Notes: a model not told the origin generated them from the letters alone. A DNA stretch of 64,000 bases from Mesostigma viride (GCA_009746045.1 RPFO01000076.1:336501-400500), one strand, 5' to 3'; counted from the first letter of the stretch, positions 10,365-22,123 are shown. Numbers and translations are program-made.

Positions 10365-12240
10365 ACGCCTGCGCCTCCCTCCTCGGCCGGGGACTACCAA
10401 GTCCCGGCCTTGCAGGAGGGCTGCCTTGCCTCCGACGGCGTCGTCCACCCCTTCACTTTGAAGGAACTGGACGGCGCCCTTGCTCGCCTGCGGTACGACG
10501 CGGCGGTCGGTGCCGACCACCTTTCGGCTGAGCCATGCTGAAGACCCCTGACCCGGCGGTGAGGGAGCTTCTGCTGGCGTTCTGCAACCGTGTCCTGCTC
10601 TCTGATGAGCCTCCGCCTAGCTGCTGAGTGGCAGACCGTCCATCCGAGTCATGCTGTACAAGAAGGGCTCTGCTGCTGACCCCGGTAACTATCGGGGTGT
10701 CTGCCTTCAGAGCGCCACGCTGAAGGTCTTCATGCGCATGATGCTGCACAGGCTCCGCGCCGCGCTGGACCCACACCTGGGTGAGTCTCAGATGGGTTTC
10801 CGTCCTGGTCGTAACACTGTCATGGCTGCGTTTGTCGCACGCCGGTTGACAATAGAGGAGGTGCGTCGCCTTTGCCCTGACAGTTTGCCGCTAGTCTTCA
10901 TTTTGGTTTACTATATCATCAAGGCCTTTGACACGGTCCTCTGGGAGGCTCTGTGGGCCATCCTAGCTCTGGATCGGGTACCCGACCAGCGTTTATTGCT
11001 GCCATTCGTCGCCTGTATGAGGGCTCACAGGCAGTAGTGCGGACTGCGGAAGGCACCACCCCACCATTCCCCCTTCACCAAGGGGTGTGGCAAGGTTGTG
11101 TTCTGTCCCCATATCTGTTCATTACTGTCGTGGATCATGTCATGCGCCGGGCACCGTCGTGCGCGCTTTACTGCTCCTAAGGGGTTCGAGCCCGGCTTGG
11201 ACATCCTTACAGTAACGCGCGCAAACACGGCGGCGTTGATCCGGGCTACCGTCTTTCCGACTTGATTTCTGCGGATGACACCACCCTCATCACGCGCCCT
11301 GAGCACATTCAGACCTGGCTGGACTGTCTGGGCCTGGAGGCAAGGGCGGTGGGGTTGGAGATTGGTGTCAAAACCATGAGGCGATGGTGATTGGGGCTTC
11401 CAGACTGTCGCCCGCCGCTGCCGCGGCTGCTAGTCGGGACGGAGGTTCCATTTCGTGATCGCTTCAAACTGCTTGGGAGCATGCTCCCCGATACCGCCGA
11501 CGATGTGGACACCCGCATCGGCCTGGCCTGGGCTAGGCATCGTTCGCTCAAAACCTGCTGGCACTCGAAGGCCCTTGGCGAGCACCGCAAGCGCATGCTC
11601 CTCTAGGTCCTGGTCCTCACGTTGCTCACCTATGGCGCCGAGGCATGGACGCTCACGGACACGCTGGCGGCCAAGCTAGACGGCTACCACGGTAACCAGG
11701 ATGCTCCGCCAGGCCCTGAATGTAGGGTTTACCACGCATAGGTCTTTAGAATCTTTGTACCAGGGCATGCCTCGCATTTTGGACGAGATTGAGACAGCGT
11801 AGGATAGCATTCGTCGGACATCTTGCTCGCACCAGCCAGGTAGACACCGACTTCAGTCTGGCCGGCCCCCAGCGGCTTGGCCAGCCAGGGCGGCATATCC
11901 TGACCTGGCCTGGCCTCAAGGATGTCCATACCTAAGAAGGTAGGCAAACATGTCACGACCTACCCAGTGACTGCAGTTGCTGGCCGACCTAGTGGGATCA
12001 GCCCCATTTGAACATCGCATTCACTCCCTCTCTCTTGCTTGGTTTGCTATGCAGGACAAGAAGAGGTGGAAGACCATTGTCGAGGCAGTCATACGCCTGC
12101 CCCTGTGGGCAAGCCTCCTCCCCCCAAGCGGAAGGGGCGCTTTGCTGAGTAGAATAGGTAGGGTTTTCTAGAGTAGATTAGCTTAGAGTTAGATTAGTTC
12201 GGTTTCGCGGCTCTGCCCACCTCCATCCATCCAGCAATCA
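10365..12240 (+). pseudogene. LINE reverse transcriptase, diverged subfamily
   Basis: The frames together read through an RT. They start with HPFTLKELDGALARLRYDAAVGADHL near 10,450. Next come MLYKKGSAADPGNYRGVCL and LGESQMGFRPGRNTV, then an IKAFDTVLWEAL box at about 10,920 in which the first catalytic Asp position reads Tyr. HQGVWQGCVLSPYLF and an S-ADDTTLITRP-like box near 11,275 follow, and then LTYGAEAWTLT at 11,625. The C-terminal FAMQDKKRWKTIVEAV block ends near 12,165 and a CATC-repeat tail lies at about 12,222-12,237. At least four frameshifts and several stops make it inactive. It differs from the 15.7-kb family and has a different tail, so it is a separate subfamily. Confidence 0.85.
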
Positions 12241-13916
12241 GGAAATATGTGCATGCTACAGTGATCTCCCAACAGAGTCATGTTAAAAATTTAATTTTAT
12301 TTAATTTAATGATGGGCACCTAGCTGATCTTCTTGCACAATCAACGCAGTATAAACCATCGATAGCCAATCCTCACGATATATGCACGGCTTGATGGCGT
12401 ATACAGCACCTAAATACTGCACAACTGCACCCTGCTGTGGCTGACATGCAAGCAACGTCGAGAAGGATGGCGGTCTTAGAGAAGCTGGGCAGAGGTCGGT
12501 AGAAATAAGCGGAACACGGGCAGAAACTTGGTAGAAACACGATATACTTGGCTCCTGCAAGCATTATTGCGCCGGTGGTAGAGGCCATTTCCAGGAAAAT
12601 ACAGCATACCGTAGCAATAGCCACGGTCACGCCTTACGCTATTTGCAGGCACCACCATGTCCGGAGCTACCCAAAAATTAATTAATTAAGGGGACGGTCC
12701 CGGCGCGAATATTTTTGGCGCCGAAAAATTCGCGGTACCCGTCCGTACCGTGAAAAAGTGGTGCACGGGGCGCGCACCCCTACCGGAGCTGGCCATGGCG
12801 ACGTGCTTTCAGGCAGAGTAGAAAAAGATAGCTCGCGGAATGCAGAGAAACTGAGCGAATCTTAAAGACGATGAGTAAATGATACCACTTCGTAGCGGAG
12901 TTTGCGTTTTTTGCAGTGTCGATGATTTTATTGATGACCATCGCCACGGGGGTCCAATCTGATGTTTTTGTCGAGAGGAATAAATTAGAATGCACGCTGG
13001 CGGCGGTGATTGTCAGGTTTTATGGGCTTTACCTAGCGTCAAGGATGCGTTTAAATCGTTATTGGTAAAGCTTTAAAAAATTTGCTGGGTTTCGGCAAGA
13101 TTTCCGTCATGATCGGTAAGACACTCTCCAGGCTCGCGGGATGCGCGTCTTATTATTCCATGGAAGGTTGTTCTTTCTTGCGCCGCTGGGCGAAGGACAA
13201 TGCCGGTAATGGTACGATCGTGTGATCAACGTGACCCTACTGTATGAACGTTTCGCTTCCTTTATGGGTTATCAACGCAAGTTTTCGGCTTCTTTCCGTG
13301 CAGTTAGCGCCAGGTATAATGCCATTCCACCGTGCATGCTGCGCATCGCCAGATTCCTGGCACCTTTCAGTGGTTTTTATGTACGTTGCATGGCTGGGAC
13401 GTGTCAAAGCGTTACCGTGGCATATCGTCAAGTTGTCAGGGATTTGCTGAGAACCCTAAACAGTTTCTTGGAAGGAGATTGCTAACAGCACTCAGTTTTG
13501 TGTGAATATTGACGCGGCCTTTCTTAGCAGAGGCTTCATTGTGGTTAGAGGCTCACAAGCTTGAGTTTGTTTCTGGGCAAACAATTGCGCTGGAAAGAAA
13601 GGTGGCAGTGGTTTTTCTGAGGGGCATACTGCATGGGTGGAACTGCACGTAGGTAGGGGTTATCGTTGTCTTGTTGGCCTTTCTCCCACTAAAATGGGAG
13701 AGCCCTAATTCATATGCTAGCAAGGCAAGGTAACCATGGTGAGAAGCCTTGGCAATCAGCATGTATGATAATTCTGCTTTCTCTGTGGACTGTCTGTTGT
13801 TACCCTTGTTGGGCAATTAGTGGATATGGCTTTCTAGGGTGTGTTTGAGCTTGGTTTTGGGATGATGCCCACACCATAAACCTGGAATATGCTTTAGAAG
13901 TGTTGGCTAGGCATGT
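12241..13916. other. No recognisable gene
   Basis: Short unrelated ORFs are present in all frames. A TTAATTAATTAA run lies at 12,677-12,689, followed by a GC-rich segment with GGCGCC palindromes. Nothing here resembles a protein family I can recognise. The last few hundred bases may belong to the 5' side of repeat R2. Confidence 0.6.
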
Positions 13917-14612
13917 AGAGCTACCTGCCTCATTGTTGTGCACACACGCAACAGGTTGCCCGTGTCGAGGTAAGGCAAGGGCACATGACGTGCCCAGCCA
14001 CCTCCTTGTACATTGTGGTCGAATTGGGCATGGTCAGGAGCCTTTTGGATGGCAAAGGAAGTGTTAGTGTGCCTTAATACTCACTAATGCCTTCCTTAGC
14101 GTCTGCACAGGTGGCCAACTGCCAAAATTAATAACTGCTACAGCTGAGCTCAGAATGCCACCAAACTTTGACAGTGCCTTCTATGGTCATGACAAAATTT
14201 GACTATTACTTTTTAGGCCTAATTGATGTGTTATGAGTGTGTATGGGGACGCCCCGCCTGAAAAAGCGTATGTTTGGCCCAAAAATTACCGAACTCAAAG
14301 GGATGTGCTGATTTTGTTGATCCAATTAGGTAGAAACCATGTCCCATGACATTTTTATATGGGTATTACTTTTTTCATGCAACTGGTTATCCCACTGTTC
14401 TGGGCAAGATGTGCCCCGGACAGCATTTTTTCTATTTAATTTAGCTCATAGCCGGTGTATGGCTGGGGGTAGTACCCCCAACAAGTGGTGGTATGCATGC
14501 CCAAACATCATGTTTAAGGTCCCCAAACATCATTCAGTGGTTGTCAGTTGCATTTCTGTAGTTATTAGGGGGCTTCAGTTTTGATACCTTTCCATGGGAC
14601 CCTCCCCTTAAA
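13917..14612. repeat. Dispersed repeat R2, copy 1
   Basis: About 696 bp are repeated in inverted orientation at 31,592-32,287 with only scattered differences. It carries small frames, such as one at 14,339-14,584, that are conserved only because the whole repeat is conserved. The left limit is set by the second copy being cut by a copia LTR, so the element may extend further left here. The right limit, CCCCTTAA, coincides with an AATTAAATTAAATT tail. Confidence 0.85.
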
Positions 14613-14625
14613 TTAAATTAAATTA

Positions 14626-14880
14626 AATTGTAACATGCCTCCATTGGGAGATCATGTAGCACATATTCCATGGGACCCTTAGGAACATAACTCCGTTGGG
14701 AGTATATGTAGCACATATCCTAGAGAAGAGGCATATGGCTTTTAATACATTCTAAGCTACTTCCTGCAAGGGTGGGAATGTAAACAACACTTGCTCTAGG
14801 TGCACCAAGGGCCGCACCTGCACCCCCAGAGCCTCAAGCTAGCTCAACCCAGCTAAGGGGAGCCTGTCATGGGGGGGGGA
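14626..14880 (-). repeat. R1 repeats, two adjoining copies
   Basis: In minus orientation, 14,880-14,684 is a full R1 copy ending with ACTCC-CAAC-GGAGT. Immediately beyond, 14,672-14,636 is a second, very short R1-like end whose hairpin reads CTCC-CAAT-GGAG. It is followed by an AATTTAATTTAATTT tail at 14,612-14,635. The stem is preserved although the bases differ. Confidence 0.6.
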
Positions 14881-15301
14881 AGATCAGACCCAACAATTAA
14901 GTCTGCACAAATCTCCGTTTAGCCGAGAGTCGGGGCGTTCGGAATGAATAAACATGTGTTAATAAGAAGTCGATACACCATGGAAATACCAACCATGGTG
15001 CCGCAGCAGACCCGAATCTTGCCGTAATACTACGTATGCCGGTTTCCAGGGTTTCCACATAAAACTTGGTTGAGAAACTGGAATAATCCACGTTTCCTTT
15101 GCCCCAGTACCTCAACAAACTCGTAGAATTGTTGAGCTTCGCTCATTTTACACATGACGCGTGGACGGGCTCAAAGGGGACCGACCTGCCGTAGGTAGCG
15201 TAAGACTAGCGCTTGTCACGAGGGTACTGCACCGGCTGGCCCTTTTTGGGCCGAGGCTGAGTGTGGTTCCGGAGTGCAGGCCTATGTAGCTTCTAACGTA
15301 C

Positions 15302-15425
15302 GTCACTAGACCTTGTACCTGCGCCAGCCGCCAGGCGTGGCGCAACTGTGATGGGCAGTCAGTACACCTTGTACCTGCGCCAGCCGGCAGGCCTGCGTGG
15401 CGCAATGTGAATGATAGTCAGTACT
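15302..15425. repeat. Two-copy tandem repeat of about 57 bp
   Basis: CTTGTACCTGCGCCAGCCG occurs at about 15,313 and 15,370. Each is followed by a similar GGC-rich stretch and GTCAGTAC. No gene is visible here. Confidence 0.8.
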
Positions 15426-15719
15426 TAGAGTGGTGTAGGGGACGTAGGGAGGCCTCTTTTCAGCTCCCACCCACCCACCCACCCACGCTGCTAAGAGGGG
15501 CAACGCCTTGTGTTCGAGTATGCTGGGCCCCCAGCATGGTGCTACAATAACCAACTTGATAATGATGTGCACTGAGTTTGAAGGTGTGGTATGGGCTGTC
15601 CGTATAAAGCCTAGCACACAAAAATGTAAAATACATGTTTCTCTTGGTGCGAAGGAACTCCAATGGACCAAAATCAAGAAATGTGTACCTAATTATTAAC
15701 CTTTTGAACACACCATCAT

Positions 15720-17493
15720 GGTCGTGCCACCCAACAGCCACTGAAATTCGCGCGAAAACTGGCGAGATATATATACCTGCCGCCGTTCACCGAGCTCGAG
15801 CTGAGCACCGCCGCTAAGATGCAACTCCGCTTCTATGCCGCCGTTGGACCTGACCAGCTCCCAGCCCCGGTGATTAAGCTGACGGCGCTCACGAGGTTCC
15901 TGCTTGACGTCTGCAACCGGATCCTGCTTGCCGACGCGCCGCCGATTCCTGAGTGGCAGCACAGCTACCGTATTATGCTGTACACAAACAAAGGTTCCCC
16001 TGACGACCCCGCCAACTACAGAGGAGTCTGCATCCAGAGCGCCGCACTCAAGTTGTTCATGCGCATGATCCTCAACCGCCTCCGTTCTGCTCTCAACTGT
16101 CACCTTGGGGAAAGTCAAATGGGCTTCCGTCCTGGGCGCAACACCGTCAATGTGGCCATCTTCGTCGCGCGTCGCCTCTTCGAGGAAATCGCTCTCCTGC
16201 AACCTGGTGAGTTTCCCGCCATCCTGATCTTCGTCAACTTCATCAAGGCTTTTCATTCTGTCCTCTGGGACGCTCTATGGGCTGTACTTGCTCGCGCTCG
16301 CGTCCCCACTCCCCTGATTACCGTCATCCGCACGCTGTATGAGGGGTCGACCACTTCGGTGCGCACTCAACACGGCATTACCCCGCCATGCCCACTGCAG
16401 ACCGGCGTCTGGCAGGGTTGCGTCCTGTCGCCGTACCTGTTTATTATTGTAGTGGATTATGGCATGCGCCAGGCACGTGCTCGCTTTGCTAGCATTGCAG
16501 GCCGTGCCCCTGGCCTAGTGATCACGAACGAGCTTGGGGAAGGGGGGCCGACCAACAGGCAGAACTCTACTAGCTGACCTCATTTATGCCGACGACATCA
16601 CGCTCATCGAGAAGCCGGAGTCTGCCCAACTTTGGCTGGACTGCCTGGCGCTCGAGGCTCGGGCGGTTGGTCTAGATATCAGCCCCAAAACGGAGGCCCT
16701 GGCCCTCGGCATGGCAGGGCCCCCACCCACACCCCGCCTCTTAGACAACTGTACCGAGGTACGCAACTACGTCTACTTCAGGCCGCTTAAAGCTGCTCGG
16801 CAGTTGGCTTCCCGACTGCGAGGACGACATGACGACACGGATCGGCATGGCGTGGGCGCACCTCCATGACCACCGCCGCTGGTGGAGCAACCCCGCCCTA
16901 CCCCGGATCGTCAAGCGTGACCTCTTCAAGGTTGTCATTCTGACGATCCTGACCTACGGCGCCGAGACGTGGGCACTGACGCAGGAGCTGGAGCAACGAC
17001 TCGACGGCGCCGTCACCAAGATGCTGCGCCAGGCCCTTAACATCCCCTTTGGTTTGCACATTAGTAATGAGGATTTGTACGCTGATTTGCCCTATGTTTC
17101 CCACATTATTAGGCACAGGCGCCTGGGCCTAGCAGGGCACCTGGCCCGCACAGATCAGGTCGATACCTCAGATAGACTAGCTGGCACCAAGCCCGCCCAG
17201 CCTGGGCGATATGTCCTAACCTGGCGTGCCCCCGGCCGCGCGCGGCAGGGCCGCCACCCGTGGACATTTCGTGATAGACTCGGCATGGACATGTGCTACA
17301 CTAGACGTGACGGGCTCACCCCCGGGCAGCCTCCTGGTTTGTCTGTAATATGGAGGCAGATGGTGCGCAAGGATAGATGGCAAGTAGTAATGAAGGAGAC
17401 CACCCCCAAGCCTGTGGGGGCTCCGCGTGTGACCAAGTATGGCATTCATAGCGATTCGGGCCGCGGTGCCCACACCCCTGTAACTATGACCTA
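15720..17493 (+). pseudogene. LINE reverse transcriptase, best-preserved copy
   Basis: This is a non-LTR retrotransposon ORF2 C-terminal half. In order it shows FTELELSTAAKMQLRFYAAVGPDQLP (15,785), ANYRGVCIQSAALKLFMRM (16,013) and LGESQMGFRPGRNTV (16,105), then the first catalytic box as FVNFIKAFHSVLW (16,233). LQTGVWQGCVLSPYLF (16,395) and LADLIYADDITLIEKP (16,572) follow, then LTYGAETWALT (16,950) and the HLARTDQVDTS and PPGLSVIWRQM tail to 17,493. In the first box both expected Asp residues are changed (N and H), so catalysis is lost. Frameshifts lie near 16,560 and 16,830. The 5' end, including any endonuclease, is missing. The 3' UTR, hairpin and tail are absent because the copy abuts another element right after its stop. 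Confidence 0.9.
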
Positions 17494-18804
17494 GAATCCA
17501 TCTCCACCATCGTGGCCAGATTCACCCTGATCTTCTTGCCTCGCAGCAAGGTCTGCAGGGCGGGAAGGAGTGCCTCGCACATCCTCCTGGTCATCGGCTC
17601 GACCGAGGGTTGATCGAGTAGATGATAGATGACCGCACACAACAAGCTGGCGTGTTCAGCCAACCTGCCGTCCAGCCTGTCGCTGGCCACCCCTTGGATA
17701 CCCTGGGCGCAGCGCTGGACTGCGCGCCAAAGGGTTGGCTCACTGAGTGAGACGACGTCATCCCCAGGGATGCGTGCCTCAGCTGTCTCCATGGCCACAT
17801 CCTCCTCCCCTGGGGGAGATGGATGATCCCTTGCCACGGCCTGGGCCGTGGCAAGTCCCTTGCCGGCCCTGCCGGGGGCTTGGGACTGAGATGGGGGTGC
17901 CGAAGCACCCGCCTTCGCGGGGGGGTGGGTGGTGATGGCGTTGGTGTTGTCGGCGGATGCCGACGGTTCCGACGCAGCGGCGGGTGTGCCGTGGGAAGGC
18001 GGCTGGCGCTTGCCCTCCGCCCGCCTGGGGGTCGCTGCCGCTGTCGCTGCCGCTGTCGCTGTCGCTGCTGCTGTCGCTGTCGCTGTCGCTGCCGCCACTG
18101 GAGCAGACGGGGCTCCCACCGGTGCTGCAGTCTTGGATGCCGCGGCCGGCAAGGTCGCCGCCGACGCCGGGGGCGACACAGTTGCGGCCACCTGCTGCGA
18201 CGCAGTCGAGGTCGCTGCCGAACCAGGGGATGCCGTCGCAGGTCCCCAGCCGACTGGCACGACAGGTGGCATCCTTGGCATCTCCTCGGCCGGCCGAGGT
18301 GGCTTGGCCACCACCGTGGCCGCTGCCACCTGGCGAGCCTCCGAATACATGTCGAGAGCAGTTACTCCTTGTCTCACGGCCAAGAAGTACAGCCGGATCA
18401 GAATCGCAACCTGAACATGCGAAAAACGTCGATGGACGTCCTCCGGGAGCTCGGCCGCCACCGCCTGAACCGCGAACCTGGTCAGGACGAAGCCGCCAGG
18501 GAGGGTACTCTGCTGGCGGAGTCGCCAGCCGTCGAAAGGCAAAAAGTTTGGTGCATTACGCACCGGGATCTTGAAGGGGAGCTGGCCCCAACCGTCAACA
18601 TAAACCTCACCTGCGTCCTGGGACGCAGGGGTCGGGTTCGCGCCGAGGCTCATGCCTGCCAGCGCCCTCCCGACAGAGGTGTTGCCAGACGATGACCTCG
18701 TCTGGCCGGAGGTCACCTCTCTCCTAGGAGAGGGTGAAGCCTCCCCCTCCTCCATAGAGGAGGAATCCTCTTCCACCTGTCGCCCTGGGGCGGGTGGCAT
18801 GAGG
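17484..18804 (-). CDS. Unidentified Ala/Pro-rich protein, main part (interrupted gene)
   Basis: A continuous 438-codon minus-strand frame encodes an acidic, Ser-rich N-terminal part. A compact central region follows (GEVYVDGWGQLPFK through HVQVAILIRLYFLAVRQGV, roughly residues 65-155). Then comes a long Ala/Pro/Ser/Thr low-complexity stretch and a more ordered C-terminal segment. The start of the gene probably lies upstream at 19,753, beyond a 785-bp inverted-repeat element at 18,805-19,589. Its end coincides with the LINE stop at 17,493, so the natural C-terminus may be missing. I do not recognise the family; a retroelement gag-like protein is one possibility because an LTR lies 46 bp upstream of the start. 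The Arg-rich plus-strand frames opposite are composition shadows. Confidence 0.5.
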
Positions 18805-19589
18805 CATCAAGTTTCGTTTAAGTGGCCAGCCGGAGCGGCTGCTTAGGTTTTAGCGGACAAGTGTTCGAAGCGCGTCATTGGTGAATTACTTGGGAACTTG
18901 GGTTTCCCCGCGAAACTCCAACCGCACGTTCAGATTTCCAAATCTCAAGTAAAGTTCGGCGCAACTTTCTGAACGGGGGCAGTTGACGAGCAGCATTCCT
19001 CCGGACGAATGAATTGCGTTCCATACTTGCGCAAAATTTTGAAAGGTAGCTTGCGTGCAGCCCTACTAAAATTTGCGCGGACGTTCAGATTTCCAAATCT
19101 CGGGTAAATTTCGGCGGAACTTTCTGAACGGGGGTAGTTGGCGGGCAGCGTTCCTCCAGACGAATGAAATGCGTTCCATACTAGCGCAAAATTTTGAAAG
19201 GTAGCTTGCGTGCAGCCCTACTAAAATTTGCGCGAAGTGTGGGACTGAAAATTCGTAACGGAAACTTTTTGGTAGTTGCCGTCACTTCCTTTTGTGCAAA
19301 CGTGTGGGAGTGAAAATTCGTAACGGAAACTTTTTGGTAGTTGCCGTCACTTCATTTTGCGCGAGTGTTGGGCTGAAAATTCGTAACGGAAACTTTTTGG
19401 TAGTTGGCGTCACTTCCTTTGGTTCGACTGAAAATTCGCTGAAATTCGCTGAATTCGTACCGTAGCCTAATTTTTAGTACCTCGAAGTGACGGGGCACCT
19501 AAAAATTTGCCCACAAGTACACTTGGCAGCGCGCTCACTGGGAAAAATTGTACAGCCGCTCCGGCGGGCCACTTGAACGAATTGTAATG
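18805..19589 (-). mobile_element. 790-bp inverted-terminal-repeat element, copy 1
   Basis: The ends are imperfect inverted repeats. One end reads CATTACAATTCGTTCAAGTG and the other, reverse complemented, CATCAAGTTTCGTTTAAGTG; both continue into GGCC-GCCGGAGCGGCTG with 1-base differences. Inside are two tandem units of about 158 bp (containing TTCAGATTTCCAAATCTC) and three of about 65 bp (containing AAAATTCGTAACGGAAAC). There is no coding capacity, so it resembles a MITE. It interrupts the minus-strand gene at 17,484-19,753. No clear target duplication was found and the superfamily is unassigned. Confidence 0.88.
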
Positions 19590-19753
19590 GGGGCAACCTC
19601 GGACTCGTTGCGAGTCCCGGTGCCCCTGTTCCTCTGGGGGGCAGACTCCTCGGCAGCGACAGCTTCACGCTGCCGGCGAGGGGTGTCCGCCACCACCATG
19701 CGGTAGGTGACATTTTCGTCACGCTCCCGCGGTGGGGAACTGCGAGGAGACAT
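19590..19753 (-). CDS. N-terminal exon or part of the interrupted 17.5-19.8 kb gene
   Basis: The minus-strand ATG at 19,753 opens MSPRSSPPRERDENVTYRMV and runs about 55 codons until the inverted-repeat element begins. The frame then continues 17 codons into that element and stops at 19,535. Without the element the same kind of Ser/Pro/Arg-rich sequence would continue into the large frame that ends at 17,484. The gene is therefore best read as split by the insertion. Confidence 0.5.
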
Positions 19754-19798
19754 TCTCCTCTGAGACGCCGTTAAAGGCAGTCTCGTGGTAAAGGGGGG

Positions 19799-20383
19799 TG
19801 GTTACGTCCCTGCCCTTTTGGTCGGACGTAACAATGGAATAAATTACTAAGGCTGTTTGGTCTATTGAACTTGGGTTTTACGGACCTTGGCTATTGTGTG
19901 AATTGGACTAGTTATTTTGGTCCTAGGTTGTCCTTTTAGGGGCCGGCGCTGTGGCGCCGCGCCGGTTCTGAGTCTGTCAGTGGTTCTAGGCGTGGATCCT
20001 ATAGTTGAGGGTCGATGTCGGCCCGGATCCTACGTGGAATGAGTGACTCGGATTGTTCTAAGGAAATTGGCGTGTATCTGCGCCGCAACCAACCTAGGTT
20101 AAATTGGTCCAAGGACGAGAGTCTCGTCCTCTTGGTTTAATGAATGATAAGTGCGAATACGCCTACACATTGAGCCCGGGGCATTATCCACTTGTAATTG
20201 GTATTGCTAGCCATTATAAGTGTGAACTAATTAGCTTGGCATTAAGCCGTGATGCCAGATATCTCACGACTCACGTCGTGAAGCGCAACCTACTTTAGGC
20301 TATCTTGAATTATCCCTAATTCCGGCAAGGAGGGTCTTTCGCTACGTAGCTCAGGCTAGGTGTGTCTGGGCAGGGACGTAACA
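19799..20383 (+). mobile_element. LTR with 15-bp terminal inverted repeat and primer-binding site
   Basis: The sequence starts TGGTTACGTCCCTGCCC and ends GGGCAGGGACGTAACA. The internal 15 bases of these ends are perfect inverted repeats, and the LTR is bounded TG...CA. It is preceded by a purine run (AAAGGGGGG) and followed after one base by TGGTTATCGGAGG, a plausible tRNA primer-binding site. An internal hairpin, GGGTCGATGTCGGCCC at about 20,010-20,025, is shared with the LTR at 29,811. No second copy of this LTR is in the window. Confidence 0.75.
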
Positions 20384-20488
20384 CTGGTTATCGGAGGAAA
20401 TGTGCTGGAAAGGTTAGCTAACTCTCGCGGAGAGGGTTAGTGAGCCAATTAGGATACCAAGACGAAGCTTGGCGTAGGTAGAGGTTCC

Positions 20489-20702
20489 GGAATTCAACGA
20501 TTGCTGTCAGGCCGGCGGCCAGCCCGTAAAGGGATTCAACGACGACCTAGACAGCAAGCGGCCAGTCTGGGATACTCGGCGGGGCTAGCAATAGTCCTGT
20601 GGTGAGGTGCGGTCAACGATAGCGTTCAGCTCTCCTGTTTTCAACGACACCTAGTGGCGGCCAGGGCTTGCCTTCAACGACACCGGGTGGCGGCCAGCTC
20701 AG
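20489..20702. repeat. Degenerate TTCAACGA / GCGGCCAG repeats
   Basis: Five TTCAACGA-like starts occur between 20,492 and 20,674. Most are followed within 15-25 bp by GGCGGCCAG or AGCGGCCAG. The last two units (about 20,638 and 20,672) are nearly identical. They lie in the leader downstream of the primer-binding site at 20,385. Confidence 0.6.
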
Positions 20703-21129
20703 GAGGGTTTAACGTCATCGAAGATGGTACGTCCCCTAGTTAGAATTCTTTCTTTACAAAGCTATGCCTGCTGAAGGCTAGCTGGCGAGCTTGCTCTCTA
20801 TCCGGGAACGCGCGCGCAGGGGGGTTTATGTTATATGTTGTGCCTCTATAGGTTGTAAATGTTGTTGGTGCCCATGGACGTCGCGGAGACGGACATTCGT
20901 TGTTTGACCTGCAAGGGGTCGTGGGGGTGGATACCGTCTGGCTGTTGCCGACTGTGTTGACGGTGTCTACCTCCGTGTGTGCGTATAGCCCGTTCCTGCG
21001 GAAGGCTCGGGCGTGTGCTGTGATACACTCCGTGCTCTCTCCTCGTTTGTTTAAGGTCACTGCATAAGAGGTAGCCTGGGTTTCCCCTTTCTCTCTTGCT
21101 TGCAAGCCGCTGCCAGACTATGATGTAAC

Positions 21130-21468
21130 ATGCCACGACGTAAAATAAACAAGGGTGGACAGTCTGGATTTCCTTACTACGCAGTAGCTCACGACGGGGA
21201 TAAGGGTAGGCCTGCTATATTCTACAGCTGGAAGACTTGTGAGGAGCATATTAAAGATAAGATATTGTCCCAAGGCTCTAGTGCTAAGTGGAAAGGGTTT
21301 GATAACATTACAGATGCAGATAGGTTTGTTAGGGAACACATGCCATTGCCTGAGGGGATGCACGTCACACGTGAATGCTCCAAGCCACCCACACTCAGCA
21401 GTCAGGGGGAGGGGACAGCAGTTACAGTGACTTTCTCTCAGCTGACCATTGGCCCTAGCAAGCAGTAG
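21130..21468 (+). CDS. RNase H1 N-terminal / caulimovirus-VI-type hybrid-binding domain protein
   Basis: A 112-residue protein. Residues 13-72 contain FPYYAVAHDGDKGRPAIFYS, W-x-C-E, a glycine/serine-lysine-tryptophan-lysine-GF stretch and a following A-D-RFV segment. This is the pattern of the RNase H1 N-terminal domain, which binds RNA-DNA hybrids or dsRNA and is also found in caulimovirus-type proteins and some transposons. No RNase H catalytic domain follows in this ORF. It starts 746 bp after an LTR primer-binding site and ends at a TAG at 21,466. A CT-rich tract and a CTAG acceptor-like site lie just downstream, so the ORF could be the first exon of a longer gene. The domain call is good; the biological role is unknown. 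Confidence 0.7.
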   Translation: MPRRKINKGGQSGFPYYAVAHDGDKGRPAIFYSWKTCEEHIKDKILSQGSSAKWKGFDNITDADRFVREHMPLPEGMHVTRECSKPPTLSSQGEGTAVTVTFSQLTIGPSKQ

Positions 21469-21571
21469 AGGAGACCATTATTAGGGAGTAGTATTAGGTT
21501 CTATAGTTATAGCTCTATAGCACGTGGTTGCTCTCTCTCTCTTGCTCTCTCTTCCTTCCTGGGGAGGTCTA

Positions 21572-22123
21572 GAGATCGCGAAGGTGATCGCGGAGAGAGG
21601 AGAGGCGCCGTTCTTCGACAGGAGAACCGTGGGGGATGGGTTGGCGGGCATTAAACGCAAAAAAATCGATGAAAAGGTGGCAGAACAACAACGCGTGTCG
21701 CGTGAGATCTTCGAAAATGACCTGGAATTGACACGAGTGGACGGTCAACTCCAATTGATCCACATACCACAACCTCCCCCCCCGCCGCCTGGCACCGCGG
21801 AGAGAGAGAGATGGGACGGCCTTGTTCGCGAGGCCGCAGCCAGATCAAGGCCACTAATCCGTCGACAAGATGACCTGTTCGATCAGAAACAAATGAAGAA
21901 AGAAGAATTGCGCAATATCATCGCACAACAGGGGCGACTAGAGCGCATCGACAACGACACTCTGCTGGCCGACCACGCGGCCAGGCTTGACAGATGGGAC
22001 ACGGCCAGACGGCAACACGGGGCGAGGCAGGCAGCGGTTTCAAAGCGGTGCGGCGTTCGGACGCGGAGTGGGACGACGTGCCGCAACCGTGTTTTCGGGA
22101 CAAGGCAAAAGACCAGGAGATGA
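21572..22123 (+). CDS. Unidentified coiled-coil protein with C-terminal CxxxTxxGxxC motif
   Basis: The open frame has no early ATG. Its coding character begins around 21,575, after a CT-rich tract ending in CTAG, so it may be an internal exon. The product (about 180 residues) has long charged helices (KRKKIDEKVAEQQRVSREIF; later KKEELRNIIAQQGRLERI), a run of prolines in between, and a C-terminal RCGVRTRSGTTCRNRV segment. That last resembles the short Cys-pair (C..T..G..C) motif in some phage and large-virus proteins. The stop TGA overlaps the ATG of the next ORF (ATGA at 22,120). The family is not recognised. Confidence 0.45.
   Translation, partial: EIAKVIAERGEAPFFDRRTVGDGLAGIKRKKIDEKVAEQQRVSREIFENDLELTRVDGQLQLIHIPQPPPPPPGTAERERWDGLVREAAARSRPLIRRQDDLFDQKQMKKEELRNIIAQQGRLERIDNDTLLADHAARLDRWDTARRQHGARQAAVSKRCGVRTRSGTTCRNRVFGTRQKTRR

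Noticed and set aside
17823-18695. 290-codon Arg/Cys-rich plus-strand ORF
   Set aside because: Antisense shadow of the Ala/Pro-rich minus-strand gene; composition only.
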